A model generated the notes under the pieces. That model saw nothing but the letters and a program-made list of their open reading frames with translations, searched no databases and was not told where the DNA came from. The translations under genes and the position numbers were made by a program. 64,000 nucleotides of DNA from Desulfosalsimonas propionicica (GTDB lineage: Bacteria; Desulfobacterota; Desulfobacteria; Desulfobacterales; Desulfosalsimonadaceae): assembly GCF_013761005.1 (NCBI RefSeq), contig NZ_JACDUS010000003.1, forward strand, positions 186,001 through 250,000. Direction: 5' to 3'. This document shows, in pieces, positions 36,024 to 44,858 of the stretch. Position 1 is the first letter of the stretch. Every line of letters begins with the position of its first letter.

Positions 36024-39000
36024 ATGAACACCCCGAATCCCGATCAGATTGAACAAAGCGCTGCCGCACTTGCCGCCAAATGGCAGAACCGGGCAAACGA
36101 GCTGCTTACCACAGAGGAAAAACACATCCAGCAGCAGATGAAGCGCCTGCTGACCCATCCCCTGGACAAGGTGGTGCTCACCCGCATGATCGACCAGTGC
36201 TTCCGGTCCCACGACCATGAGCGGGTGGCCGACCAGGTCAATCATCTGCTTTCCGAATACGGGGTGCCGGATTTTTTCTCCCGGGTGGAGCGGCTGCTCA
36301 TCCAGATGTTTATGGGCATGGGGCGGCATTTCCCCAACATTGCCGTGCCCCGGATGGTGGAGCAGATGCGAAATTCCTCCTCACGGGCCATTATCCCGGG
36401 CGAATCCAAACCCCTGCACCGGCACCTGGAAAAACGCAGGGCCCAGGGCGTGCGCATGAACATCAACCACCTGGGTGAGGCGGTCCTGGGCGAAGAAGAG
36501 GCCCTGCGCCGGCTTCAGACCTATATTGAAGACATGCGGGATCCGGATGTGGAATACATCTCCGTGAAAATCTCCACCCTGTATTCCCAGATCTCGCCCA
36601 TGGCCTTTGAGCACACAGTGGCGCTTCTGGTGGAAAGACTTTCACAACTGCTGCGGGTGGCCAAAGAAAATTATTTCACCCGGGAAAACGGTGAGGTTGT
36701 GCCCAAGATCGTCAACATGGACATGGAAGAATACCGCGATATCCACATTACCTACGAGGCCTTTGTCCGGACCCTGGAAAAGGAAGAATTCCGGGATTAT
36801 TCCGCCGGCATTGTTTTGCAGGCCTATCTGCCGGATGCCTATCTGATGCAGCAGCGGCTGACCCAATGGGCTGTCAGGCGGGTCAAAGCCGGCGGGGCGG
36901 TCATCAAGCTGCGCATTGTCAAGGGCGCCAATCTTGAGATGGAACTGCTGGAGTCGTCTCATTTCAACTGGCCTTTGGCCACTTATGACAACAAAATGGA
37001 TGTGGATGCCAATTACAAGCGCATGGTTTACTATGCCATGCAGCCTGAACACATCCGGGCCGTGCACCTGGGGGTGGCCTCCCACAACCTGTTTGAACTG
37101 GCCTATGCCCATGAACTGGGCCACGCCCTGGGTGTGACCGAGTTTTTCTGGTTTGAAATGCTCGAAGGCATGGCCGATCACATGCGCCGGACCCTGCAGG
37201 AAAGCGTCAGAGATATCCTGCTTTATGCGCCGGTGGCCTCAAAGGACCAGTTCATCAATGCCATTGCCTATCTGATCCGGCGGTTGGATGAAAACACCTC
37301 CCCGGAAAATTTTCTGCGCTATGCCCCGTACCTGACAACCAATTCCCATGCATGGACGTTTTTAAAGGATCAGTTTGAACAGTCCTGCCGGCGCATGGAG
37401 GCTGCTCCGGCGTCACCCAGCCGGATCCAGGACAGAAACACGGAAACATTTGATGAGAAAACCGGGGCGTTTTTCACCAACCGGTTCACCAATGAGCCGG
37501 ATACGGACTGGTCCCTGCCGCCCAACCAGAAATGGGCCGAAGCCATTCGGGATAAATGGAGGAAATCCGCCGATGATGATCCCATTGAAATCCCTGTGGT
37601 CATAGACGGAGATGAAATTTTTCAAGACCGTGAAACCAGAAATGTCATTGACGTGACAACCTATAACCCGGATTCCGGTGACGCGGTTACCACAGCCGTG
37701 TATCGCCTGGCCGGGACTGAGGACATCCGGTGCGCGGTTGAAACCGCCCGCCGGGACCCGGATGGCTGGCGGGACAAAACCCATGAACAACGCCACCAAA
37801 TCCTGGACCGGGTGTGTCACGAGCTCAGAAAGGCCAGGGGTGATCTGATCGGCGCGGCTGCGGCCAACTGGGGCAAGATGTTTGCCGAAAGCGACCCCGA
37901 GGTCTCAGAGGCCATTGATTTTACCGAGTTTTACCCCCATAGCGCCAAAATCTTTCATAAAATGGACAATGTCCGCGTTCGCCCCAGGGGCGTGGGCCTG
38001 GTGATCACGCCCTGGAACTTTCCCATTGCCATTCCCTGCGGCGGTATTGCCGCATCCCTGGCGGCCGGAAACACCGTCCTGTTCAAGCCCGCATCAGCGG
38101 CCGTGCTCACGGCCTGGGAACTGGTGCAGTGCTTTTACCGGGCCGGTGTGTCGAAAAAAACGCTCCAATTCATCCCGTGTGCCGGCAGCACCGCAGGCAG
38201 CGAGTTAACCGGCAATCCGGAGGTGGATTATATTATTTTGACCGGGGGCACGGATACGGGCCTGCGGATATTGAAAAACCGCCCGGACATCCAGCTGGCT
38301 GCGGAAACCGGGGGCAAAAACGCCACCATTGTCACGGCCATGTCTGATCGGGACCAGGCCATCAAGAATATCGTGCATTCGGCCTACAGCAACTCCGGCC
38401 AGAAATGCAGCGCCACCTCCCTGGTGATATTGGAAAAGGAGGTCTATGATGACCAACTGTTCCGCCGCCAGCTCGCGGATGCGGCCAAAAGCTGCAAGAC
38501 CGGCTCCTGCTGGGCGTTTCAAAACAAGGTGGGCGCGATCATCGCCCCGCCGGACGGGGATCTGCACCGGGCCCTGACACAACTCGAAGAGGGGGAATCC
38601 TGGGCCCTGAAACCCGAGCCGGTGGCGGCCAATCCCTATATCTGGAGCCCGGGGATCAAGTGGGGGGTGCAGCCGGGCGGCTATACCCACATGACCGAGT
38701 TTTTCGGCCCGGTCATCGGGGTCATGCGCGCCCAAAACCTGGACCATGCCATTGATCTGGTCAACATGACCGGATACGGCCTGACCTCGGGGTTGGAAAG
38801 TCTGGACCGCCGGGAGCAGGAAAAATGGAAAGCCGGGATCAAAGCCGGCAACCTGTATATCAACAAGGGCACCACCGGCGCCATTGTGCTGCGCCAGCCT
38901 TTCGGCGGCATGGGAAAATCCGCCCTGGGCGCGGGGATCAAGGCCGGCAGCCCCAATTACGTCTATCAGTTCATGGCTTTTGCAGAAACCGGGTATCCGG

Positions 39001-39641
39001 CTGTTGGCGATATTTCCGAAGACAGTCATCTGCTGCGGATTGTCAATGAATGGCAGATTGACCTGCGCTGGAACCGTTTTGACGCAGACCTTGCCCGGGA
39101 TCTGGAAAAGGTGGTTTATGCGGTCAAAAGCTATCTCTACTGGTGGGAGCAGGAGTTTGGCCAGGAGCACGATTATTTTCATCTGCGCGGCCAGGACAAT
39201 CACCTTCGGTATCTGCCCAGGGGGCGGGTGGTGGTCCGGGTCAGTGAAAAGGATTCCGTATTTGAGTTGCTGGCCCGGATTGCCGCTGCCCGGATCACCG
39301 GGTGCACGGCCACGGTCAGCATTCCGTCCGGGCTGTCAAACATTGTGACGGCATTTCTGGATTCCCACCATGGCCGCCGGTTTTTCAGAAACGGGGAGAT
39401 TGTTGAGCAGACAGACGAGCGGTTGTGTGAGATCATGGGCGAAATCGACCGGATCCGGTATGCTGCCGCCGACCGGGTGCCGCCCATGGTCTATGAAAGG
39501 GCCGCGGAAACCGGGTTTTATGTTTCCCGCACCCCGGTTTACATGGAAGGCCGCCTGGAACTGCTCCAGTATCTGCAGGAGCAGGCCGTGTCCAACAATT
39601 ACCACCGCTACGGAAACCTTGGGGAAAGGGGCCTGATTTAA
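36024..39641 (+). CDS. putA: Bifunctional proline dehydrogenase / glutamate-semialdehyde dehydrogenase
   Basis: The 1205-residue protein joins a proline dehydrogenase domain (about residues 60-470, with LRIVKGANLEMELLESS and FFWFEMLEGMADHMRR) to an aldehyde dehydrogenase domain (about 500-1000). In the latter, VGLVITPWNFPIAIPCGGIA, AAETGGKNATIV and SGQKCSATS carry the glutamate and cysteine expected for catalysis. A further ~200 residues follow the dehydrogenase domain. It should oxidise proline to glutamate in two steps, passing electrons from FAD to quinone and from the aldehyde to NAD. No DNA-binding domain is seen at the N terminus, so it is probably not a self-repressor. GGAGGAAC precedes the start; there is no proline permease beside it. 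Confidence 0.93.
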   Translation: MNTPNPDQIEQSAAALAAKWQNRANELLTTEEKHIQQQMKRLLTHPLDKVVLTRMIDQCFRSHDHERVADQVNHLLSEYGVPDFFSRVERLLIQMFMGMGRHFPNIAVPRMVEQMRNSSSRAIIPGESKPLHRHLEKRRAQGVRMNINHLGEAVLGEEEALRRLQTYIEDMRDPDVEYISVKISTLYSQISPMAFEHTVALLVERLSQLLRVAKENYFTRENGEVVPKIVNMDMEEYRDIHITYEAFVRTLEKEEFRDYSAGIVLQAYLPDAYLMQQRLTQWAVRRVKAGGAVIKLRIVKGANLEMELLESSHFNWPLATYDNKMDVDANYKRMVYYAMQPEHIRAVHLGVASHNLFELAYAHELGHALGVTEFFWFEMLEGMADHMRRTLQESVRDILLYAPVASKDQFINAIAYLIRRLDENTSPENFLRYAPYLTTNSHAWTFLKDQFEQSCRRMEAAPASPSRIQDRNTETFDEKTGAFFTNRFTNEPDTDWSLPPNQKWAEAIRDKWRKSADDDPIEIPVVIDGDEIFQDRETRNVIDVTTYNPDSGDAVTTAVYRLAGTEDIRCAVETARRDPDGWRDKTHEQRHQILDRVCHELRKARGDLIGAAAANWGKMFAESDPEVSEAIDFTEFYPHSAKIFHKMDNVRVRPRGVGLVITPWNFPIAIPCGGIAASLAAGNTVLFKPASAAVLTAWELVQCFYRAGVSKKTLQFIPCAGSTAGSELTGNPEVDYIILTGGTDTGLRILKNRPDIQLAAETGGKNATIVTAMSDRDQAIKNIVHSAYSNSGQKCSATSLVILEKEVYDDQLFRRQLADAAKSCKTGSCWAFQNKVGAIIAPPDGDLHRALTQLEEGESWALKPEPVAANPYIWSPGIKWGVQPGGYTHMTEFFGPVIGVMRAQNLDHAIDLVNMTGYGLTSGLESLDRREQEKWKAGIKAGNLYINKGTTGAIVLRQPFGGMGKSALGAGIKAGSPNYVYQFMAFAETGYPAVGDISEDSHLLRIVNEWQIDLRWNRFDADLARDLEKVVYAVKSYLYWWEQEFGQEHDYFHLRGQDNHLRYLPRGRVVVRVSEKDSVFELLARIAAARITGCTATVSIPSGLSNIVTAFLDSHHGRRFFRNGEIVEQTDERLCEIMGEIDRIRYAAADRVPPMVYERAAETGFYVSRTPVYMEGRLELLQYLQEQAVSNNYHRYGNLGERGLI

Positions 39642-39656
39642 AAACGCGGATTAATG

Positions 39657-39812
39657 TTGATGGCACCGCAAAAAGTCCAATATCTGCGTTACGCGCGATT
39701 TCTCAGAATTTCACGTACGGATCAGTACGCTGCATTCTTCGAAATCGCGCAAGCCTTGATCTTGAACTTTTTACAGCGCCATCTGAAAATCGACTTTTTA
39801 CGAGCGCGTCAA
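39657..39812 (+). repeat. ~156-bp palindromic element (family 1), copy 2
   Basis: It starts 16 bases after the putA stop. TTGATGGCACCG at the left matches inverted GCGCCATC at 39776-39783 and GCGTCAA at the far right. The centre repeats CAATATCTGCGTTACGCGCG, CACGTACGGATCAGTACG and CAAGCCTTGATCTTGAAC of copies 1 and 3. It ends 17 bases before the protease gene. Confidence 0.9.
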
Positions 39813-39828
39813 TGTTCAGGGGAGAAAA

Positions 39829-40920
39829 ATGCTGAGAAAAATGGTTTTTCCGGCCGTTCTGGTGATTTTGGTGACTGCTTTTGCAGCCGCGCCGGCATTG
39901 TCTGAAATTTACAAATACCAGGATGCAGACGGCAAATGGCACTTTACCGACACCGCGCCCGAAGGCGAAGCACAGCAGATGGAATCGGCCGGGCGCTCCG
40001 GCGGGTATGCGCCGGGCTCAGGCCAGGATCTGAAGGCGGCCCTGCACAACCGCTACAAACCCTCAAGCCCGGTGGAGGCCGCAGCCCTGGCTGCGGTGAC
40101 CATCAAGACCAGCATTGGCACCGGATCGGGTTTTTTTGTTACTGAAAACGGCCATATCCTCACCAACCGGCATGTGATCCAGACAAGTCCGGATACCCTT
40201 GAGCGAAGCGATGCGGCAATCGAGGAAATAAAGGAGCGGTTTGCGGCTGCAGACAAGCAGATCGCAGATGAAAAAGAGCGGCTGCGCAAGTTTTCCCGGC
40301 ATTTGAACCAGTACCGGACAAGCATAGACCGGATGCCCAGGGGCGCGGCCAGACAGCGGGAAAAACGGCGCTACGCCATTGAAAAGGAGCGATACGAGGC
40401 CTATAAGAAACGGTTTGAACAGCAAAAGGCAGAATATGAGGACAAAAAGGCCGAATACGAAAGTCAGATCCGTTCATTTCGCTACAAAAACGCCACTGCC
40501 GCTCTGAGCCGTCATTTCAGGGTCATATGCAAGGACGGCCGGGAGATCCCCGCCTATTTGGTGGCCAAAAGCCGCAGCCATGATCTGGCGCTTTTAAAAA
40601 TCGACGGGTACAAAACCCCGTTTATCGCCCCGGCCCACCCGGGCCCGCTTTCCCAGGGAGATCCGGTCTATGCCATCGGCAGCCCCCTGGGCCTCCGGGA
40701 TTCAATGAGCCGGGGCATTATTGCCGGGTTCAAGTCCAATTTCATCCAGACCGATGCCAAAATCTATCCCGGAAACAGCGGCGGCCCGCTGGTGACCCGT
40801 CAGGGTCGGGTGGCCGGGATCAACTCCTTTAAGGAACTCACCCGCAAGTTCGAGGGCCTGGGATTTGCCATTCCCATCAACGTGGCCTTTAATGAATTTG
40901 CAGATCATATTCGCCCGTAA
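39829..40920 (+). CDS. Secreted DUF4124 / trypsin-like serine protease with internal coiled coil
   Basis: The 363-residue protein has a signal peptide (VFPAVLVILVTAFAAAPALS, cleavage near residue 25), a DUF4124 domain (EIYKYQDADGKWHFTDTAPE) and a trypsin-like protease domain of the HtrA type: GSGFFVTENGHILTNRHVI (catalytic His), SHDLALLKI (Asp) and GNSGGPLV (Ser). Between the His and Asp segments is a ~90-residue highly charged coiled coil (from about EEIKERFAAADKQIADEKER to YEDKKAEYESQIRSF), far longer than the loop in HtrA proteins. No PDZ domain follows. It probably works in the periplasm; target unknown. Confidence 0.85.
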   Translation: MLRKMVFPAVLVILVTAFAAAPALSEIYKYQDADGKWHFTDTAPEGEAQQMESAGRSGGYAPGSGQDLKAALHNRYKPSSPVEAAALAAVTIKTSIGTGSGFFVTENGHILTNRHVIQTSPDTLERSDAAIEEIKERFAAADKQIADEKERLRKFSRHLNQYRTSIDRMPRGAARQREKRRYAIEKERYEAYKKRFEQQKAEYEDKKAEYESQIRSFRYKNATAALSRHFRVICKDGREIPAYLVAKSRSHDLALLKIDGYKTPFIAPAHPGPLSQGDPVYAIGSPLGLRDSMSRGIIAGFKSNFIQTDAKIYPGNSGGPLVTRQGRVAGINSFKELTRKFEGLGFAIPINVAFNEFADHIRP

Positions 40921-40963
40921 AAGATCCCGGCGTCGGCACCCGCCCGGCTATTTCGTTCAGGCC

Positions 40964-41605
40964 CTATTTATAAAGCAATACCACGTCGCTGTTGATAAAT
41001 TCCACCTGCGCCCGGAAAAAATCCCCGAGCCAGAGCAGGGTTTCAGCGGAAAAAAAGCAGACATGGGTGGGGTCTCTTTTATAGTGCCAGTTATCAAAGG
41101 CGGCTTTGTCTTTGACCAGCTTGGTCATGATGCCGAAAATCCCGCCGGGTCGCAGTATCTGCCAGAGCCGGTCTATGTCCTTTCCGGGACGGCGGAGGTG
41201 TTCGAGCACTTCTGTTGCGGTGATAAAATCATAGGTTTTTTCAAGTACCCGGCCATCTGGGGTATAGAACTTGTCATAAACCGCAGTATCAAAGCCTTGC
41301 TCCCGGAGCATGGCCGCCAGCGCCGGGCCGGGCCCGCAGCCGAAATCCAGGCCGGATGCCCCAAAAGGCAGTTTTTTGCACAAGGGTTCGGCCATCCGGC
41401 TTAAAAATTTCCGGTAACCCGGATCATTCGGGTCATTGTTGTGCTCGTCATACCGGGCCTTTTCCCGGGCTTCTGAAACATGGTATTTTCCCGGCACAAA
41501 CACCAGGTGGCACCGGGTGCAGAGCCGGTATTTCCGAAACCGGTCTTCGGTGTATTTCTCAGTTTTTGTCTGTCCGCACAACGGGCATCCGGCCGGAAAG
41601 GTCAT
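40964..41605 (-). CDS. Class I SAM-dependent methyltransferase with N-terminal zinc ribbon
   Basis: The 213-residue protein begins with two CxxC pairs (CPLCGQ at 8-11 and CTRC about 20 residues later), a small zinc ribbon. A methyltransferase domain follows with the SAM loop LDFGCGPGPALAAML, then the DFITATEVLEHLRRPGKDID and LRPGGIFGIMTKLV motifs. The C-terminal part is short. This architecture is common in methyltransferases of unknown substrate. Its start overlaps the stop of the ThDP enzyme gene by four bases (ATGA), making it the last gene of the minus-strand operon; it converges with the protease gene. Confidence 0.85.
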   Translation of the reverse strand: MTFPAGCPLCGQTKTEKYTEDRFRKYRLCTRCHLVFVPGKYHVSEAREKARYDEHNNDPNDPGYRKFLSRMAEPLCKKLPFGASGLDFGCGPGPALAAMLREQGFDTAVYDKFYTPDGRVLEKTYDFITATEVLEHLRRPGKDIDRLWQILRPGGIFGIMTKLVKDKAAFDNWHYKRDPTHVCFFSAETLLWLGDFFRAQVEFINSDVVLLYK

Positions 41606-43149
41606 ATCCGGGCCTCAATGAGGCAGGGGCCGGGTTCGGCCATGGCCCGGGAAAGAGCCTGGTAAAAGGTTTCCGCGGTGTCGGTCTGAGCGGCTTTAAC
41701 GCCCATGCCCCCGGCTATCTGCACCCAGTCGATACAGGGGCGGGAAAGATCCATGGTATCGGTGATCCTGGGGCCCGGGTGGTCAAAGCCCAGGCGCTCA
41801 AGCTCCACCCGGAGGATGGCGTATTGGCGGTTGGAGAAAATCACAGTGGTGATATCCAGGTTTTCCCGGGCCTGGGTCCAGAGCGCCTGGAGGGTGTACA
41901 TGGCCCCGCCGTCTCCCTGGAGGCACAGCACCTTCCGGTCCGGGCAGGCAAGGGCCGCGCCCGTGGCCACGGGTACGCCCTGGCCGATGGCACCGCCTGT
42001 CAGACACAGCCAGTCATGGGGCGGGGCGCCGGTGGTCAGCGCGTAGGCCGGGCCGCCGGATGTGACCGATTCATCCGAGACAATGGCGTTTTCCGGCAGC
42101 AGGGCGCCGATGGCCGCCCCGATGGTTTCCGGGGTCAACTGGCCTTGCGGGGCCTGGGGACGTTTTGGTTCCGGTGCAAAAAATTTTGTGTCAACGGCGC
42201 CCACAGCCTCTGACAGGGCGGCCAGGCCTGCTGTGGCGTCGTTTGCACAACCCGCCAGGGCCGTGACTTCACATCCGGTTGGCAGCAGCTGAACAGAGGC
42301 GTCCGGGTAGGCGAAAAAGGGCGTGGGCGGCGCATCAATGCCGACCAGCACGATTTTTTTATAAGTCGCCAGGCTTTTTCCGGCGGCTTCCGGGAAATAG
42401 GGCAGCCGTTGGACCACGGGCCGGCCTGTTCCCCGGGAAAAACGGGCGTCAAAAGTCCGGGCCAGAAGCGCGGCCCCGGTTTTTGCTGCAATTTGGCCGG
42501 CTGTGTGCAGAGCCGGCTCCAAAAGAGCGCTGCCGCCGAGAATCAGGGCTGCAGGCCCGCCTGAGCTCAGCATTTCCGCGGCGGTCTCAACGGCTTTGGC
42601 GGATACGGCTGCAAGTTTGTTTGCCTGAACCGGTCCAACAGCGGGTTCGGATTCGCCCCAGGCACAGTCTGACGGGATGATCAGGGTGGCGGCCTGTCCC
42701 GGGGGGCCCAAAGATGCCCGCAAAGCAGCCGTCCCCTGTGAGGGTAGTTTTTTCGCGCTTTTGGCTGTATCCACCCATCCGGACACCGGGGCGGCCAGCG
42801 CTGCGATATCCGAGGCCAGGGGCGGATCATTTTTTTGGTGATAAGCCGGGTGATCGCCCACCAGGTTGACCATCGGCGAGCGGGCCCGGCGGGCATTGTG
42901 CAGGTTGGCTGCGGCATTGGCCAGTCCCGGGCCCAGGTGCAGCAGCGTGGCCGCGGGTTTTTGTGCCATTCTGGCATAGCCGTCCGCCGCCCCGGAGGCC
43001 ACCCCTTCAAACAGGCAAAGCACCGCCCGCATAGCCGGCACCTGTTCCAGGGCCGCAACCAGGTGGATCTCGGTGGTGCCGGGATTGGTAAAACAGACTT
43101 CCACCCCGGCATCGGCCAGGGTTTGCATCAGACTTTGGGCGCCGTTCAT
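41602..43149 (-). CDS. Acetolactate-synthase-like thiamine diphosphate enzyme
   Basis: The 515-residue protein has three ThDP-enzyme domains: an N-terminal PYR domain with FTNPGTTEIHLVAALE and the conserved cofactor glutamate in LFEGVASGAADGYARM, a central domain, and a C-terminal PP domain with the magnesium motif GDGGAMYTLQALW...NRQYAILRVELE. It is shorter than anabolic acetolactate synthase and lacks the usual FAD-loop features, so it could be a decarboxylase, a lyase or a carboligase such as those annotated as acetolactate synthase large subunit-like. It is 12 bases downstream of the nitroreductase gene and coupled to the methyltransferase gene. Confidence 0.85.
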   Translation of the reverse strand: MNGAQSLMQTLADAGVEVCFTNPGTTEIHLVAALEQVPAMRAVLCLFEGVASGAADGYARMAQKPAATLLHLGPGLANAAANLHNARRARSPMVNLVGDHPAYHQKNDPPLASDIAALAAPVSGWVDTAKSAKKLPSQGTAALRASLGPPGQAATLIIPSDCAWGESEPAVGPVQANKLAAVSAKAVETAAEMLSSGGPAALILGGSALLEPALHTAGQIAAKTGAALLARTFDARFSRGTGRPVVQRLPYFPEAAGKSLATYKKIVLVGIDAPPTPFFAYPDASVQLLPTGCEVTALAGCANDATAGLAALSEAVGAVDTKFFAPEPKRPQAPQGQLTPETIGAAIGALLPENAIVSDESVTSGGPAYALTTGAPPHDWLCLTGGAIGQGVPVATGAALACPDRKVLCLQGDGGAMYTLQALWTQARENLDITTVIFSNRQYAILRVELERLGFDHPGPRITDTMDLSRPCIDWVQIAGGMGVKAAQTDTAETFYQALSRAMAEPGPCLIEARI

Positions 43150-43161
43150 ATCCCACCTCTT

Positions 43162-43989
43162 TTATTCCATCCGCCAGTTGACCTGCGGGGAATTGCGAAG
43201 GGGCAGGCGCTTGTAGGAAAACCGGGGATATCCGATCATCATGGCGGCATAGCACTGATGGTTTTCCGGCAGGGCCAGGGCCTCTTTCATGGGCGGGAAA
43301 TTGCCGGCCGCGGCCATGAAATAACCGGCCCAGCAGCCCCCCAGGCCAAGGGTGGGGGCGGCCAGCTCCAGGTAGGCCATGGCAATGGTGCAGGCTGCGG
43401 GCGCAGGCGGAAGACTTTTGTCCCCATGGGCCAAAACCAGCATGGGCGCGCCCCGGAAGATCACATCTTTCCCATCCTCCCACCGGGCCACGGCCCGGTC
43501 CATGTGCACGGCCGCAGCCGCCTCGGGCATGTTTTGGATCATCCAGCGCATCCAGTCCACCACGACCCCGCCCAGGTCCGCGAGTTTGTCCCTGCCGCCG
43601 ATCACGGTCCATTCCACACACTGGGAGTTGTGTCCGGTGGGGGCAAACCGGGCCATGTCAATTAACCGGGCAATGGTGCGGCCATCCGGGGCCGCGTCCT
43701 TGTAGGTGCGGATGGAGCGCCGCATGCGAAAGAAATGTTCGCACTGCTCCGGGCCTGGCATCATCTCGGGCTGGACCGGCGGGCATTTTTCCGCGGGCAT
43801 GTCTTTGTGGGTCAGGCTCTCGGTGGGGCAGACCGCCACGCAGTGTCCGCACCGGATGCACAGTTCGTCGGCATCTGCCACGGGCTCGGGATATTGCCCT
43901 TTGGAAAAGCTGATGATCTGGGCCGGGCACACGGCCGCGCAGATGCCGTCCTGATTGCAGGTATCTGTATTGACTTCGAATAGGTTCAT
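43162..43989 (-). CDS. Nitroreductase-family flavoprotein with N-terminal 2x[4Fe-4S] ferredoxin domain
   Basis: The 275-residue protein begins with a ferredoxin domain with two cysteine clusters (CNQDGICAAVCP and CIRCGHCVAVCP) followed by an FMN nitroreductase domain (RMRRSIRTYKDAAPDGRTIA, then RFAPTGHNSQCVEW, and GGCWAGYFMAA near the C terminus). The family, common in strict anaerobes, passes electrons from ferredoxin to FMN; the physiological substrate is usually unknown. The start at 43989 follows AAGGGAG; the longer upstream frame is rejected. It lies 40 bases after the sirtuin gene and 12 before the ThDP gene in a presumed operon. Confidence 0.88.
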   Translation of the reverse strand: MNLFEVNTDTCNQDGICAAVCPAQIISFSKGQYPEPVADADELCIRCGHCVAVCPTESLTHKDMPAEKCPPVQPEMMPGPEQCEHFFRMRRSIRTYKDAAPDGRTIARLIDMARFAPTGHNSQCVEWTVIGGRDKLADLGGVVVDWMRWMIQNMPEAAAAVHMDRAVARWEDGKDVIFRGAPMLVLAHGDKSLPPAPAACTIAMAYLELAAPTLGLGGCWAGYFMAAAGNFPPMKEALALPENHQCYAAMMIGYPRFSYKRLPLRNSPQVNWRME

Positions 43990-44029
43990 GAACACTCCCT
44001 TTGGTGATGGTTTTGTTTTTTTGTTGACA

Positions 44030-44788
44030 TTATTCCGGGTCCACTGCTGCGGCCAGCACAGGGCCGATGCTGTCATGGATCACAAGGTCGGCCAGGTGGT
44101 CCATGCCCGTGGGATCGCGGTTGATGATCGCCAGGCGGGCGTTGTTTCTTTTTGCGATTTCGGGAAACCCCGCTGCCGGGTAGACCACAAGCGATGAGCC
44201 AAGAGACAAAAACAGGTCGCAGTTGACGGTCTGCTCCCGGGCCGCGTGCATTTCAGCCGCGGGCATGGACTGGCCGAACGAGACGGTGGCGGTTTTGACC
44301 ATGCCGCCGCAAAGATCACACACCGGGGCATGGGGCTTTTGTTCAAACGCCTGCCGGATGGGGACCAGCTCAAATCGTTTCCCACATTCCAGGCACACGG
44401 CATAATGGGTGTTGCCGTGCAGTTCGATGACCTTGTCATCCGGAACCCCGGCCTGCTGATGGAGCCCGTCGATGTTCTGGGTGATCACGCAGGCGGCTTT
44501 GTTGCGCTGCACCAGTTTGGCCACGGCCAGGTGGCCGGCATTGGGCCGGGCTTGGTCCAGGACTTCGCCCAGGGCAAACCTGCGGCGCCAGGATTCAATG
44601 CGCGTTTTTTCAGAAGAAATAAAATCCTGGTAATTGATGGGCTCGTTTTTGCTCCAGATCCCGCCCGGGCTTCTGAAATCGGGGATTCCAGACTCCGTGC
44701 TGATGCCGGCGCCGGTAAACACTACCATCCGCCGGCTTTGATCCAGCATCTGCCGCAGCTGATCGGTTTGTTGTTTTCCGGCATCCAT
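44030..44788 (-). CDS. NAD-dependent protein deacylase (sirtuin)
   Basis: The 252-residue protein carries all class sirtuin motifs: FTGAGISTESGIPDFRSPGG (NAD loop), TQNIDGLHQQAG, the active-site histidine in ELHGN, two zinc CxxC pairs (CLECGKR and CDLCGGM) and a closing SLGSSLVVYPAAGFPEIAK. It would remove acetyl or other acyl groups from lysines, releasing nicotinamide. In other bacteria CobB-type sirtuins reactivate acyl-CoA synthetases; several such enzymes and a GNAT-fused protein are in this window, so a similar role is a reasonable inference. Confidence 0.93.
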   Translation of the reverse strand: MDAGKQQTDQLRQMLDQSRRMVVFTGAGISTESGIPDFRSPGGIWSKNEPINYQDFISSEKTRIESWRRRFALGEVLDQARPNAGHLAVAKLVQRNKAACVITQNIDGLHQQAGVPDDKVIELHGNTHYAVCLECGKRFELVPIRQAFEQKPHAPVCDLCGGMVKTATVSFGQSMPAAEMHAAREQTVNCDLFLSLGSSLVVYPAAGFPEIAKRNNARLAIINRDPTGMDHLADLVIHDSIGPVLAAAVDPE

Positions 44789-44817
44789 GATCGCCTCCGG
44801 TTATGCTTGTATACTTG

Positions 44818-44843
44818 CCGGTTCGGTTTTTTGACCGAACCGG
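44818..44843. other. Hairpin between the SDR and sirtuin genes
   Basis: CCGGTTCGGT (44818-44827) pairs perfectly with ACCGAACCGG (44834-44843) over a six-base loop. On the minus strand it follows the SDR stop, but no T-run follows, so it may be an intra-operon attenuator or stability structure rather than a full terminator. Confidence 0.45.
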
Positions 44844-44858
44844 GTAAAAAGAAACGGT

